From the NCBI GenBank assembly GCA_036897095.1, contig JAYMSP010000575.1, forward strand, positions 1-46,567: a stretch of DNA of 46,567 nt, read 5' to 3'. The position numbers were made by a program, and so were the translations under genes. Positions 11,149 to 19,751 of the stretch are shown here, in pieces (the stretch's first letter is position 1; the number at the start of each line of letters is the position of its first letter). Source of the DNA: Plantago elongata (Eukaryota; Streptophyta; Magnoliopsida; Lamiales; Plantaginaceae). The notes beneath the pieces were generated by a model. That model saw nothing but the letters and a program-made list of their open reading frames with translations. It was not told the DNA's origin and did not search any database.

Positions 11149-12440
11149 TTATTATTAATTGTCACGAAGAATCAACATACAACAAGTTGAAGCCGAATTC
11201 TGATTTCACCGGCTTATTCAAGCAAACCAAGCTAATTATATGTGATGAGGCACCGATAACCGATAAACATTGCTTTGATGCACTTGATAGGGGTCTAAGA
11301 GATGTTATGAAACGACCAAACCTTTTGGTTACTTAGTAGTTAAATTTGATGGAGATTTCAAGCAGATTTTGCCAGTTGTTCCCGGTGGTAGCATATTTGA
11401 TATTTTAAATGCCTCTATGTGCTCTTCGATACTATGGAATTCATGTGATGCTCTTCAACAGACAAATACATGCGATTGATGGTAAACTGTAAAATTCCCT
11501 TTCACTATCATATGAATTGTCCTTTATTTTCAATTAACACCTTTTTTCTATTCAGTCAGGATCATCAGCTGCTTAGGTTAGTGAAACTAAAGATTTTGCC
11601 GAGTGGATACTACAAGTCGATGATGGAGTTGCAGGAGAACCCAATGATGTCGAGGTAGACATCAAGTTACCTGATGACATACTCATTCGTGAAGTAAGAG
11701 ATCATATCCCCAAAATTGTAGATTGCACACATCCTTCCCTTTTGGATCACTTAGTCAATCCAGCTCTCGATCCGAAATACTTCCATCATCGTGTTGTTCT
11801 TGAACCGATTAATGAAATGGTCAATGAGTTCAATGAATATGTCATGTCCAACATCCCTAGTGATTATGTGGAGTATTTGTGTGTTGATAGCATAAGCAAG
11901 ACCGAGACAGTAGATGGGTGAACTGGAAGAATTATTCTCAGTAAAAGTCCCGAAAACTATTAATTGCTCGGACTTACCTAATCATAGAATAGTGTTTAAG
12001 CTTGAATGCATGATCATTCTTTTGAGAAATATTAATCAGGATTCTAAGTTGTGCAATGGAACAAGGCTTATAGTCATTAATATATGAAACAGATCATAGA
12101 AGCAAGAATGATATCTGAAATGATTGTTGGTCGAAAGGTTTGCCCAGGATGACTATGAGCCCATCTAATGAGACTAATTTCCCAGAAATTTTTATAGTAG
12201 ACAATTTCCTATATATGGTTGCTTTGCAATGACGATAAGAAGTTAGGGCCAGTCCCTCTCTCATGTCAATCTCTACCTAAGTTCTCTGTATTCAGCCACA
12301 AACAAATTTATGTTGCTCTCTCGAAAGTTACCAATATGAAGGGAATAAAACTCTAAAAGTACTAATATGTGATAAAGAAGGTAAGACGTACGACACAACA
12401 ACAAATGTGGTTTACAAAGAAGTTATCGATAAATTATGAG

Positions 12441-13156
12441 GTAAATCTATTTTATCATATACATTAGTTATGACACACACACACACACAAAATCTTTTAT
12501 GTTTCTCAATTTATTATGTAACTAAGGGTATCCTCATACTTTCCCTGGTAGGATGGGATCCTGCCAATTTTTTTTCGATTTTACTCTTACAAAACTATTA
12601 ATCTTATACTTCAACAATTTGTTATTCTTACAAACTTCGAATCCTCATTTTTTAGAGATTGGATTTTTTACCAACCTTCCACATGCTATATTCACAATAG
12701 TAATCATTCAACAAACTTAGTTCTATGAATTTAACACGTATAGGAATGTTATCCAATTTAAGGGTATGATAATTCTTATGAGATATATTGATCAAATTAC
12801 CGAGTTGAAATATGAAACAAGTATCAATAGAAAGATTTTCGCTCTAGTTGTGATGGTGAACCCATTCGACAAGATGAAGTTCTCAATCAATGTTGATAGA
12901 AGATAGTCAATGATTTCATCAATTTTGCTATAAATATAAACAAAAGTCTTGGGTAATCTATTACTCAAGTCGGCCTCTACACCCTCACCTATATAACGTG
13001 ATGAATTATGTGTTCTCTCTCTAGATTGCGAGGTGAAAGATATTATAATATATTTTCATGCGACGAAGATGTTAAAATACATGACACAACGTGTTGATTA
13101 TTTTCAACATCTTATTATACGATATATTCATTTTTTATTTTAACTTTTATCTTCAT
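12441..13156. other. Helitron 3' non-coding region
   Basis: AT-rich sequence between the end of the helicase remnant and the terminal hairpin. It contains a short AC microsatellite (12473-12488). No gene recognised. Confidence 0.55.
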
Positions 13157-13188
13157 GCCCCGTCGAGTATCGACGGGCCATTAACTAG
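13157..13188 (+). mobile_element. Helitron 3' terminus with hairpin
   Basis: A perfect 8-bp stem CCCGTCGA (13159-13166) / TCGACGGG (13170-13177) with a 3-base loop is followed 11 bp later by CTAG (13185-13188). The next base is T. This is exactly the plant Helitron 3' structure: a GC-rich hairpin about 10-12 bp before a CTRR end inserted before T. It fits the Rep-helicase remnant upstream in orientation and distance. Confidence 0.92.
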
Positions 13189-13983
13189 TATCAAATTGAA
13201 ACAATTATCAGTCACATAGTCGTATAGTATATCACACTCAACTCAACTTGTCAATAGTCTAAATTCGTTGCAAACAAATTCTTATGATAGAGATAGAGCA
13301 ATAAAAATTGGACTCGTCATTTAATTTTGGCATTCTTTAGCAAAAAAAATGGACTTTTTGCAATTTTAGATTACCAAAATCTTACTTGATATAAACCGGA
13401 CACTTTGCAATTTTAGAGGACCACAGATTCAATTCACCACGTTACTCTGAATGATTTTGTCTATGTTCTCTTCGTCTTAACTCTTAACATAATGCATGCT
13501 ATAAATTATCTGACTTGAATATGTTTGTAGTATAAAAAATAAATACAGACACAAATAAGAACTGAATTGAAATTAATGAGTTTTTAGATGAAGTTAATTG
13601 GTATACTAAAATCGGATCCACATTACTTCACATGACAAGAACTATAATTTGGAACATGGAACTGACTATGAATCTGAGAACGACTTACCGAAATAATAGA
13701 AGAATGAATGCATTAAACCTAGAACTAATCAAAAGCATATTTGTACTTGCATTGTTGTAGAAACCAGATTCAATTTCAACTTGCATAACCACATCCAAGA
13801 TGTATAGCGCAAATACGGCCCAAGTAGAGACAGGTATGGGCCTAAAAAGAAAAACAAAAAAATTGATGCCAAGTGACCAAGTCCAGTTTGGCACCTCAAT
13901 TCTATGAAAGGATAAGTTCTTCATTTCAATAAAATGCCCAAGTCCACATATATTGGTTGACATATACTGGTCCAATTGTATAC
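13189..13983. other. Intergenic between Helitron end and small inverted-repeat element
   Basis: AT-rich with no confident gene. On the minus strand an open frame (14056-13685) contains a stretch bounded by a splice-acceptor-like TTTTCTTTTTAG and a strong donor-like GTAAGT near 13684. It could be an isolated exon of something, but I recognise no family. Confidence 0.4.
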
Positions 13984-14092
13984 TGTTTGGGATAGAGTTC
14001 CAATTGAATTGCCTCGACTCGAATTTGGTTATTCGTATAAAAAAATTCAATTCCATTTTAGACGATTTTAACTTAAATTCTATCCCAAAAAC
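13984..14092. mobile_element. Short inverted-repeat element (MITE-like, 109 bp)
   Basis: Ends GTTTGGGATAGA (13984) and TCTATCCCAAAAAC (to 14092) are inverse complements apart from an indel. No clear target duplication. It lies just left of the chromovirus insertion. Confidence 0.4.
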
Positions 14093-14136
14093 ATGCTCTT
14101 AACAACAATAACACTGGTAAATGCATCTTTCTATCC

Positions 14137-14140
14137 ATGT
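14137..14140. repeat. Target-site duplication of chromovirus, left copy
   Basis: ATGT directly before the 5' LTR, repeated at 19541-19544 directly after the 3' LTR. Ty3 elements normally make 5 bp; the fifth base does not match (CATGT on the left). Confidence 0.6.
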
Positions 14141-14557
14141 TGTCACAGCCCATTTCACTAGTGCGGCCCAAGCTCGAAAGACAAGTCCATGGAGGAATTA
14201 TCTAGAAGACTCATGAGTCATGGAGATGTAAATTCTCTATAATCTTCTTGTACATTGTAGAGACTTAGAAACTTGAAGAATGTAATTAGTAGATAGATCT
14301 AGAAGTAGAATACTCTATATAGTTCTCCACTCTTCCTTAAAGGAGTTGGAATCATGTATAAATAGGCCTTTGGCCTCACCATTTTGATCAATCAAGCAAT
14401 CAAGCATTTCTTGCAAACTTCCAAGCTCTTTACTACACTCTTCATACACACACTTTCCGTACTCTGATAGAAGTCTTTCTAGCTAGTCTCGAGGCGAACT
14501 AGTCTAGTGTCGCGCGGGTCGAATCTTTCACACACTTTAGAGTTTTATCCCGTGACA
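14141..14557 (+). mobile_element. Chromovirus 5' LTR
   Basis: 417 bp, starting TGTCAC and ending GTGACA, a perfect 6-bp inverted terminal repeat. It contains a TATA box (TATAAATA at 14357-14364). It aligns along its whole length with 19115-19540, differing by roughly 30 substitutions counted by eye plus a small indel near 14313. Confidence 0.95.
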
Positions 14558-14559
14558 AG

Positions 14560-14572
14560 TGGTATCAGAGCC
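14560..14572 (+). promoter_or_regulatory. Primer-binding site (initiator tRNA-Met type)
   Basis: TGGTATCAGAGCC two bases after the 5' LTR, the usual plant LTR-retrotransposon primer-binding sequence complementary to the 3' end of initiator methionine tRNA. Confidence 0.95.
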
Positions 14573-14638
14573 AGGTTGTTGGTTCTGATTTACAAGTGTT
14601 CGAGGTAGTTCGTGGGAAGTTAGTGCAAGAAGGAGGGA

Positions 14639-15653
14639 ATGCCGTCCGGTTCCAATGTGAGTGATGCTCCAATAAAGGCTAAGTCCATGGAGACTTGGGT
14701 GACCTGGGTTGAGGGGGCCGTGGACGGTCATAGCAAGGTTCTGGAGGAACTTGCGGAGCGGGTTAAGGCGTTGGAGGACAACTATGAGGAGTTGGAGGGT
14801 AATATGTTGACCACTATCAATGCTCATAATGCCGACATCCATGCCATGTTCGAGACGTTCAAGGTGGAGATTGAGGCGGCATTAGAGACCATCAAGGGGA
14901 AGATGGTCATACTTGAAATGGCTACTGAAAATGTGGGGGGACATGGAGGGGGTGCAGCACCTTCTCGGTTAGATGTTCCAAGGCCTAACCCATTCAAGGG
15001 ATCAAGGAATGTTTGGGATATTGATGACTTCCTATGGAGCTTCGTGCAATATATATTTGACTCGTGCCTCCTCCATCATAGTAGAGACGTGTCAACAAAG
15101 TAGTATGGATCGGTCTACAACTTGGAGGATTGAAACATGGGATGATTTCAAGACCGAGTTCAAGCACCAATTGTACCCGCAAAATGTAGAGTTCAAGGCA
15201 AGGGTGAGGCTGAAGCAACTCACGCATAGCAAATCTATCAAGGAGTATGTCAAGGAGTTCCAAGAGATCATGCTCGAGTTGCCTAGTCTCACGGATTCGG
15301 AGGCGCTATTCACATTCATTGATGGGCTTAAGCCATGGGCAAAACTTGAGATCAAAAGGGCGAATGCACAAAATGTATTGGAAGCGATTGACTTGGCGGA
15401 ATGCTTGATCGAGTTGAAGCCATTGAGTGACAAGCCCATGTTCCGTAAGGAGGACAAGGGAAAAGGTGGAAGAGACCGCCCATCTAAGTCAGGGAAGATG
15501 CTGACCACTTTCGGAAAGCCTACGGAGGACACGGGTAAGTCCAAAGCTTGTCACATTTGCGGTTCAACTAATCATTTAAAATATAATTGTCCTATGAGGG
15601 GGAAGAAGGTTGTTGCAGTGCAAGGATCGGATGAGTCCAAAAGGGGAATGTGA
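14639..15653 (+). pseudogene. Chromovirus gag, frameshifted
   Basis: The frame starts at ATG 14639. A predicted coiled-coil-like segment rich in Glu, Leu and Val occupies about codons 20-100, followed by the RPNPFKGSRNVWDIDDFLW segment near 14990-15045 that marks plant Ty3 gag. The frame then stops at about 15102. Coding continues in another frame to the TGA at 15651 with the WDDFKTEFKHQLYPQNVEF region and a CCHC zinc knuckle CHICGSTNHLKYNC (about 15549-15590). The join around 15050-15110 looks like a deletion of part of the capsid region with a frame change. Gag would form the particle and package RNA; this copy is broken. Confidence 0.88.
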
Positions 15654-15725
15654 CGATCCTCAAATGAGATCCTTACAACTACTCAACGCCCTCAAGGCAA
15701 ATATCGAGCCAATCAAGGGTCCAAG

Positions 15726-16060
15726 ATGTTCGTGGATGCCTTATTTGGGGACAAGAAAGTGAAGACGCTTGTTCATTGGGGGGGGGGGGGGGGAAAACAA
15801 AAAATACCGGCGGTAGAAAGTGCGAGGGCTTTGAAGTTGCCCGTATCACCAAGTCAAAGTTTGATGAAGGCAGTGAATTCCTCACCCAACAATGTTTGCG
15901 GGAGAGCCAATCGAGTTGGGTTACGCATTGGAGATTGGCAAGGGGAAGTATCATTCATCGTAGTGCCCTTGGATGACTATGAAGCAGTTTTGGGACTACG
16001 ATGGTTTGATCAAGTAATGGCCTTAGTTTCTCCTTTTTTCGATTCACTAATCCTTTTGGA
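15726..16060 (+). pseudogene. Chromovirus aspartic protease remnant, active site lost
   Basis: The frame beginning MFVDALFGDKKVKTLV (15726) is the plant Ty3 protease start, and the later segment VPLDDYEAVLGLRWFD (about 15964-16011) is its conserved end. The catalytic Asp-Thr-Gly that should follow LV is replaced by a run of 16 G residues in the DNA (15778-15793), read as glycines. The protease would be inactive even without other damage. Confidence 0.85.
15778..15793. repeat. G16 homopolymer
   Basis: Uninterrupted run of 16 G bases inside the protease region. It could be real slippage or a sequencing or assembly artefact. Confidence 0.9.
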
Positions 16061-16219
16061 TAATGAGAGAGGACTAGGGTCATTTCGGCTAGGAGGGAAG
16101 AAAGGGGCGCAAGAGCACTCTCGACCATGCAACCCAATCGGGGACTCAAAAGCGGGGAAGGGATATTTGTGGCATTTGTCCTACCCGATGGCGAGGAGGA
16201 GCCCAAGGGGAAAGGCATA

Positions 16220-17330
16220 ATCCCGAAGGAGATCCATGCGGTGTTGGAAGAATTCAAGGATATTATGTCTAATGAACTCCCAAAGAGGTTGCCACCAAGG
16301 TGAGACGTAGACCACAAAATCGAGTTGTTGACCGAGACGATGCCACCATCCCGCACACCCTATAGGATGGCTCTGCCAGAGTTGAAGGAATTGCAAAGGC
16401 AATTGAAGGAGTTGTTGGATGCAGGGATGATCCAACCATTCAAGCCCCCTTCTGGTGCGCCGGTATTGTTCCAAAAGAAGCAGGTGGGATTGCTAAGGAT
16501 GTGTGTGGACTTCCGAGCGCTTAACAAGTTTACGGTGCATAACAAGTATCCAATCCCGCTCATTGGGGAATTGTTCGATCAACTTGGAGGAGCAAAGTGG
16601 TTCAGGAAGATAGACTTATGGTCAGGGTATTGGCAAGTCTGGATTGCATAGGGAGACGAGCCAAAGACCGCTATGGTCACAAGGTATGGATCTTACGAGT
16701 TCCTTGTTATGCCTTTTGGTTTAACATACGCCCCAGCTACGTTTTGCACTTTGATGAACAAGGTTTTCCATCCATACCTGGACAAGTTTGTGGTAGTCTA
16801 TCTTGATGATATTGTGGTGTACTCACCCACATTAGGAGACCATGTGGAGCACCTTCGCTTGGTGTCTTAGGCATTGCGGGAGAACGAGTTGTATGCTAAG
16901 TTGGAGAAGTGTTCATTCGCCCAACATGAAGTATCCTTCCTTGGCCATCACATAAAGGAGGTGCAACTTATGACGGATAAGGCCAAGGTAAAGGCCATTC
17001 AAGATTTGGAAGTACCGAAAAATGTTTCCAAATTGCGGTCATTCTTGGAGTTGATCAACTATTATCGGAAGTTCATCAAAGGGTACTCCAAGATTGTCGC
17101 GCCATTGATGGACCTCTTGAAGAAGAACCATACATGGGCATGGGACGAGACGTGCCAAGAGGCCTTTGAGCGACTCAAGGCTGCAGTTACGGAGAAGTCA
17201 GTTCTTGTCCTACCCGATCATACTAAGGAGTATGAGGTCCAAACAGATGCATCAGACTTTACTAAGGAGTATGAGGTCCAAACAGATGCATCAGACTTTG
17301 AATGAAGGGCACCCGATCGCCTAAAAGAGC
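16220..17330 (+). pseudogene. Chromovirus reverse transcriptase
   Basis: Successive conserved RT blocks are visible: [20 protein letters not shown] (about 16406), [20 protein letters not shown] (about 16490), the [11 protein letters not shown] block (about 16608), [20 protein letters not shown] (about 16685) and the catalytic YLDD at 16799-16810. It continues into the connection domain with FLGHHIKE and LRSFLELINYYRKFI. In-frame stops lie near 16302, 16649 and 16868, and a frame change precedes 16673. The catalytic residues themselves survive; the reading frame does not. Confidence 0.93.
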
Positions 17331-17610
17331 CGCAAGCTTAATGACAAGGAGAGGCAATACACGGTGCATGAGAAGGAGATGACCACGTTCGTGCATTGTC
17401 TCCGCACTTGAGGGCACTACCTTCTCGGGGTAAGTTTGTGGTCCGAACCGATAATGTTGTCACAAGTTACTTCCAGACTCAGAATAAGCTCACGCTAAAG
17501 CAAGCACGATGGCAAGAATTCTTGGCGGAGTTCGACTACACATTAGAGTATAAGCCGGGGGTTACAAATTGTATAGTCGATGCTCTGAGTCGCAAGGTGG
17601 AGCTTTATGC
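17190..17610 (+). pseudogene. Chromovirus RNase H
   Basis: Starts around the duplicated QTDASDF segment, with the KLNDKERQYTVHEKEM-like block near 17333-17385 in a shifted frame, then VRTDNV (about 17440) and QARWQEFLAEFDYTLEYKPG (about 17499), ending with VDALSRK (17577-17597). At least two frame changes separate these blocks. Confidence 0.88.
17222..17299. repeat. 39-bp exact tandem duplication in RNase H region
   Basis: ACTAAGGAGTATGAGGTCCA starts at 17222 and again at 17261; the whole 39-bp unit is repeated without a difference. In frame it doubles the peptide TKEYEVQTDASDF, which includes the first catalytic Asp of RNase H. Perfect identity means the duplication is much younger than the LTR divergence. 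Confidence 0.95.
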
Positions 17611-17769
17611 CATAAGCCAACCCGAGACTAATCTCAAGGAGCGCATTCGAGAAGGGTTGGATAAGGATCATGTGGCGCAAAACTTAAGGGAGTTGGTACG
17701 TGAAGGCAAGACGCGGAGATTTTGGATCCGGGATGAGTTGTTGTTCACCAAGGGGGATCGCTTATTTGT

Positions 17770-18640
17770 GCCCAAGTGGGGGAGTCTAAGGAGGGACATT
17801 ATGAAGGAATGTCATGACTTGCAATGGGCAAGACATCGGGGATACATCGCACCATGGCCTTGTTGGAAGACTCGTATTATTGGCCAAGGATGAGGGACGG
17901 TGTCGAGGCGTATGTCCGCACTTGTTTGGTATGCCAACAAGACAAGGTGGAACAACAACATCCGGGCAAATTACTCCAACCATTTCTGGTGCCCGAGCAT
18001 CCATTTGAGAGCATCTCAATGGATTTCATCACTTGTTTGCCAAAGTCAGAGTGGTATGGAACCATCTTTGTGGTCGTGGATATATTTTCGAAGTATGGTA
18101 CCTTCATCCTTGCACCATCCGACATTACATCCTTGGACACGGCCAAGTTGTTCTTGAAGCATGTCGTCAAGCATTGGGGAGCGCCTAAGACGATCGTGAG
18201 CGACCGGGATCCAAGATTCACCAGTAAGTTCTGGTCCAAATTGTTCAAGTTATTGGATTCTAACTTGGCTTTCTCAACCAGTTTTCATCCCCAGACTTTT
18301 GGACAAAATGAGCGGGTCAATGCACTAGTGGAGTTGTATCTTCGCCACTATGTGAGTGCCAATCAGAAGGATTGAGCCAAGCTTTTGGATACCGCTCAGT
18401 TTTTATATAACTTGTAGAGGAGTGAATCGATGGGAAGGAGTCCTTTCGAGTTAGCAACCAGAAGGCAACCAATGACTCCTCACAACGTAGCGACGGGTTA
18501 CTCGGGACATAGCCCTTCGGCGTACACTTTCGCCAAATCTCTACAAGAAGAGGTCGATCTTGTAACGGCATCTTTGGACAAGGCAGCCAAGAAGATGAAG
18601 AAGTGAGCAGATCTTAAGAGGCGTGCCGTGAAGTTCAAAG
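17770..18640 (+). pseudogene. Chromovirus integrase
   Basis: The HHCC zinc-binding region spans about 17812-17940, broken by a frame change near 17830, and ends in YVRTCLVCQQDK. The core follows: FESISMDFITCLPKSEW with the first catalytic Asp near 18022, VSDRDPRFTSKFW with the second near 18202, and GQNERVN with the catalytic Glu near 18310, so the D-D-E triad is still encoded. Stops near 18373, 18416 and 18604 then break the C-terminal part. Integrase would insert the cDNA; this copy is inactive. Confidence 0.92.
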
Positions 18641-19057
18641 TAAGGGACAGAGTAATGGCAAGTTACTTCCCCAACAATTCAAGTCACTACGGTCCGTGCA
18701 TGCATAAGGGGCTAATCCGGAGGTATGAGGGGCAGTTTCCAATCGAGGGACGAGTGGGAAACGTCTCTTATCACTTGGAGTTACCACCAAAACTCAAGAT
18801 TCATTCGGTCTTCCATGTGAGCCAACTCAAACATTATCACGAAGACAAGGAGAATCCGGATAGGGGGAATCGAGTCGACAACCCACAACCGTGGTCACTT
18901 CCTCTGACAAGGATGTGGAAGAAATCATCTCCCATCGAGAAATACGAAGAAGAGGGGTTCCACCTTACACGGAGTACTTCGTTCGATGGAAAGGATTGCC
19001 CGATGCCGAGAGTAGTTGGGAACATGAGGATCATTTGTGGTAATTCGAGCACATGAT
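18641..19057 (+). pseudogene. Integrase C-terminus with chromodomain
   Basis: The GPY/F-like block GLIRRYEGQFPIEGRVGNVS (about 18709) and LPPKLKIHSVFHVSQLKHYH (about 18781) precede, after a frame change near 18900, a chromodomain at about 18908-19057 with YFVRWKGLP and ESSWEHEDHLW. The chromodomain directs chromovirus integration towards particular chromatin marks. Its presence classifies the element as a chromovirus. Confidence 0.88.
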
Positions 19058-19101
19058 CAATGAGCACTGTGCCAAGGTCGAGCCGAGAACGACATCGACT
19101 T

Positions 19102-19114
19102 AGGTGGGGGAGAA
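19102..19114 (+). promoter_or_regulatory. Polypurine tract
   Basis: AGGTGGGGGAGAA immediately before the 3' LTR, the plus-strand priming site. Confidence 0.92.
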
Positions 19115-19540
19115 TGTCACGGCCCATTTCACTAGTGCGGCCCAAGCCCAAAAGACAAGTCCATGGAGGAATTATCTAGAAGACTCATGAGCCATGGAGA
19201 TGTAAATTCTCTAGAATCTTCTTGTACATTGTAGAGACTTAGAAACTTGGAGAATGTAATTAGTAGATAGATCTAGAAGTAGAATACTCTAGAAGCTATC
19301 CTATCTTCTCCACTCTTCATTAAAGGAGGTGGAATCATGTATAAATAGGCATTTGACTTCACTATTCTGATCATTCAAGCAATCAAACATTTCTTCCAAA
19401 CTTCCAAGCTCTTTACTACACTTTTCATACACACATTTTTCGCACTCCGATAAAAGGCTTTCTAGCTAGTCTTGAGGCGAACTAGTCTAGTGCCACACTG
19501 GTCGAGTCTTTCGCACACTTTAAAATTTTATCCCGTGACA
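19115..19540 (+). mobile_element. Chromovirus 3' LTR
   Basis: 426 bp, TGTCAC...GTGACA, homologous to 14141-14557. It has its own TATA box (19340-19347) reading in the plus direction, toward the SR45a-like gene whose TATA box starts at 19721. Confidence 0.95.
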
Positions 19541-19720
19541 ATGTGCTCTTAACAATTTAACTTGATTCCACTGCTGTAAAAGTCTTTTCATCATCACTTT
19601 ATGAACAAAGTTTGCATTCTCATTTTTTAATTCACATATAATTTCTCTAAGCTTAAACTATAGAGATTAAATAGTAACGGACAATTTATGACGGAAAGAG
19701 GAAAAAACATCGTCTTCGTC

Positions 19721-19727
19721 TATATAA
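19721..19727 (+). promoter_or_regulatory. TATA box of the SR45a-like gene
   Basis: TATATAA upstream of the non-coding first exon. A start about 30 bp downstream, near 19750, would give a first exon ending at the GTAAGT donor (19934). Inferred from position. Confidence 0.55.
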
Positions 19728-19751
19728 ATGCCTTGTGAAAGGGCAAATATA

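Larger units (their letters stand above)
7150..12440 (+). pseudogene. Helitron Rep-helicase (RepHel), broken and interrupted
   Basis: Pieces of a plant Helitron Rep-helicase follow one another in the expected order on the plus strand. Near 7205-7250 is the QYNPYAK..RDRI segment; 7618-7926 matches the Helitron-like N domain (MTESQRLQ, HADVPRLYGYMQVG). At 8140-8320 is the Rep segment, where the usual HUH pair reads H-V-P, so the second metal-binding histidine is lost. The Rep tyrosine segment KYLFKYMCK is at about 8673-8699. At 10400-10650 is the PIF1-type helicase Walker A, read as GGTDKT instead of GGTGKT. At 11136-11320 is Walker B (IICDEAP), near 11350 the segment GDFKQILPVVPGGS, and at 11560-12360 the C-terminal motifs including SVFSHKQIYVALSKV. 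Stops, frameshifts and two nested transposons (9040-9903, 10769-11148) interrupt it. It can no longer encode an active protein. The Helitron 3' terminus is at 13188; I could not find the 5' TC end. Confidence 0.88.
14141..19540 (+). mobile_element. Ty3/gypsy chromovirus, full-length, inactive
   Basis: A 5.4-kb LTR retrotransposon with paired LTRs, a tRNA-Met-type primer site, gag, protease, RT, RNase H, integrase, C-terminal chromodomain and polypurine tract in the order that defines Ty3/gypsy chromoviruses. The clade (Galadriel, Tekay, Reina or CRM) cannot be fixed by eye. Coding parts contain several in-frame stops and frameshifts, a lost protease active site and a duplicated RNase H segment, so it cannot move on its own. 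LTR divergence of roughly 7-8 percent suggests an insertion a few million years old under usual plant rates, which is an estimate only. Confidence 0.95.

Noticed and set aside
12473..12488. AC dinucleotide run as a possible element boundary
   Set aside because: Ordinary short microsatellite inside the Helitron 3' region, with no associated ends.
15092..15544. 150-codon minus-strand ORF
   Set aside because: Antisense shadow of the chromovirus gag region.
17877..18248. 123-codon minus-strand ORF
   Set aside because: Antisense shadow of the chromovirus integrase.
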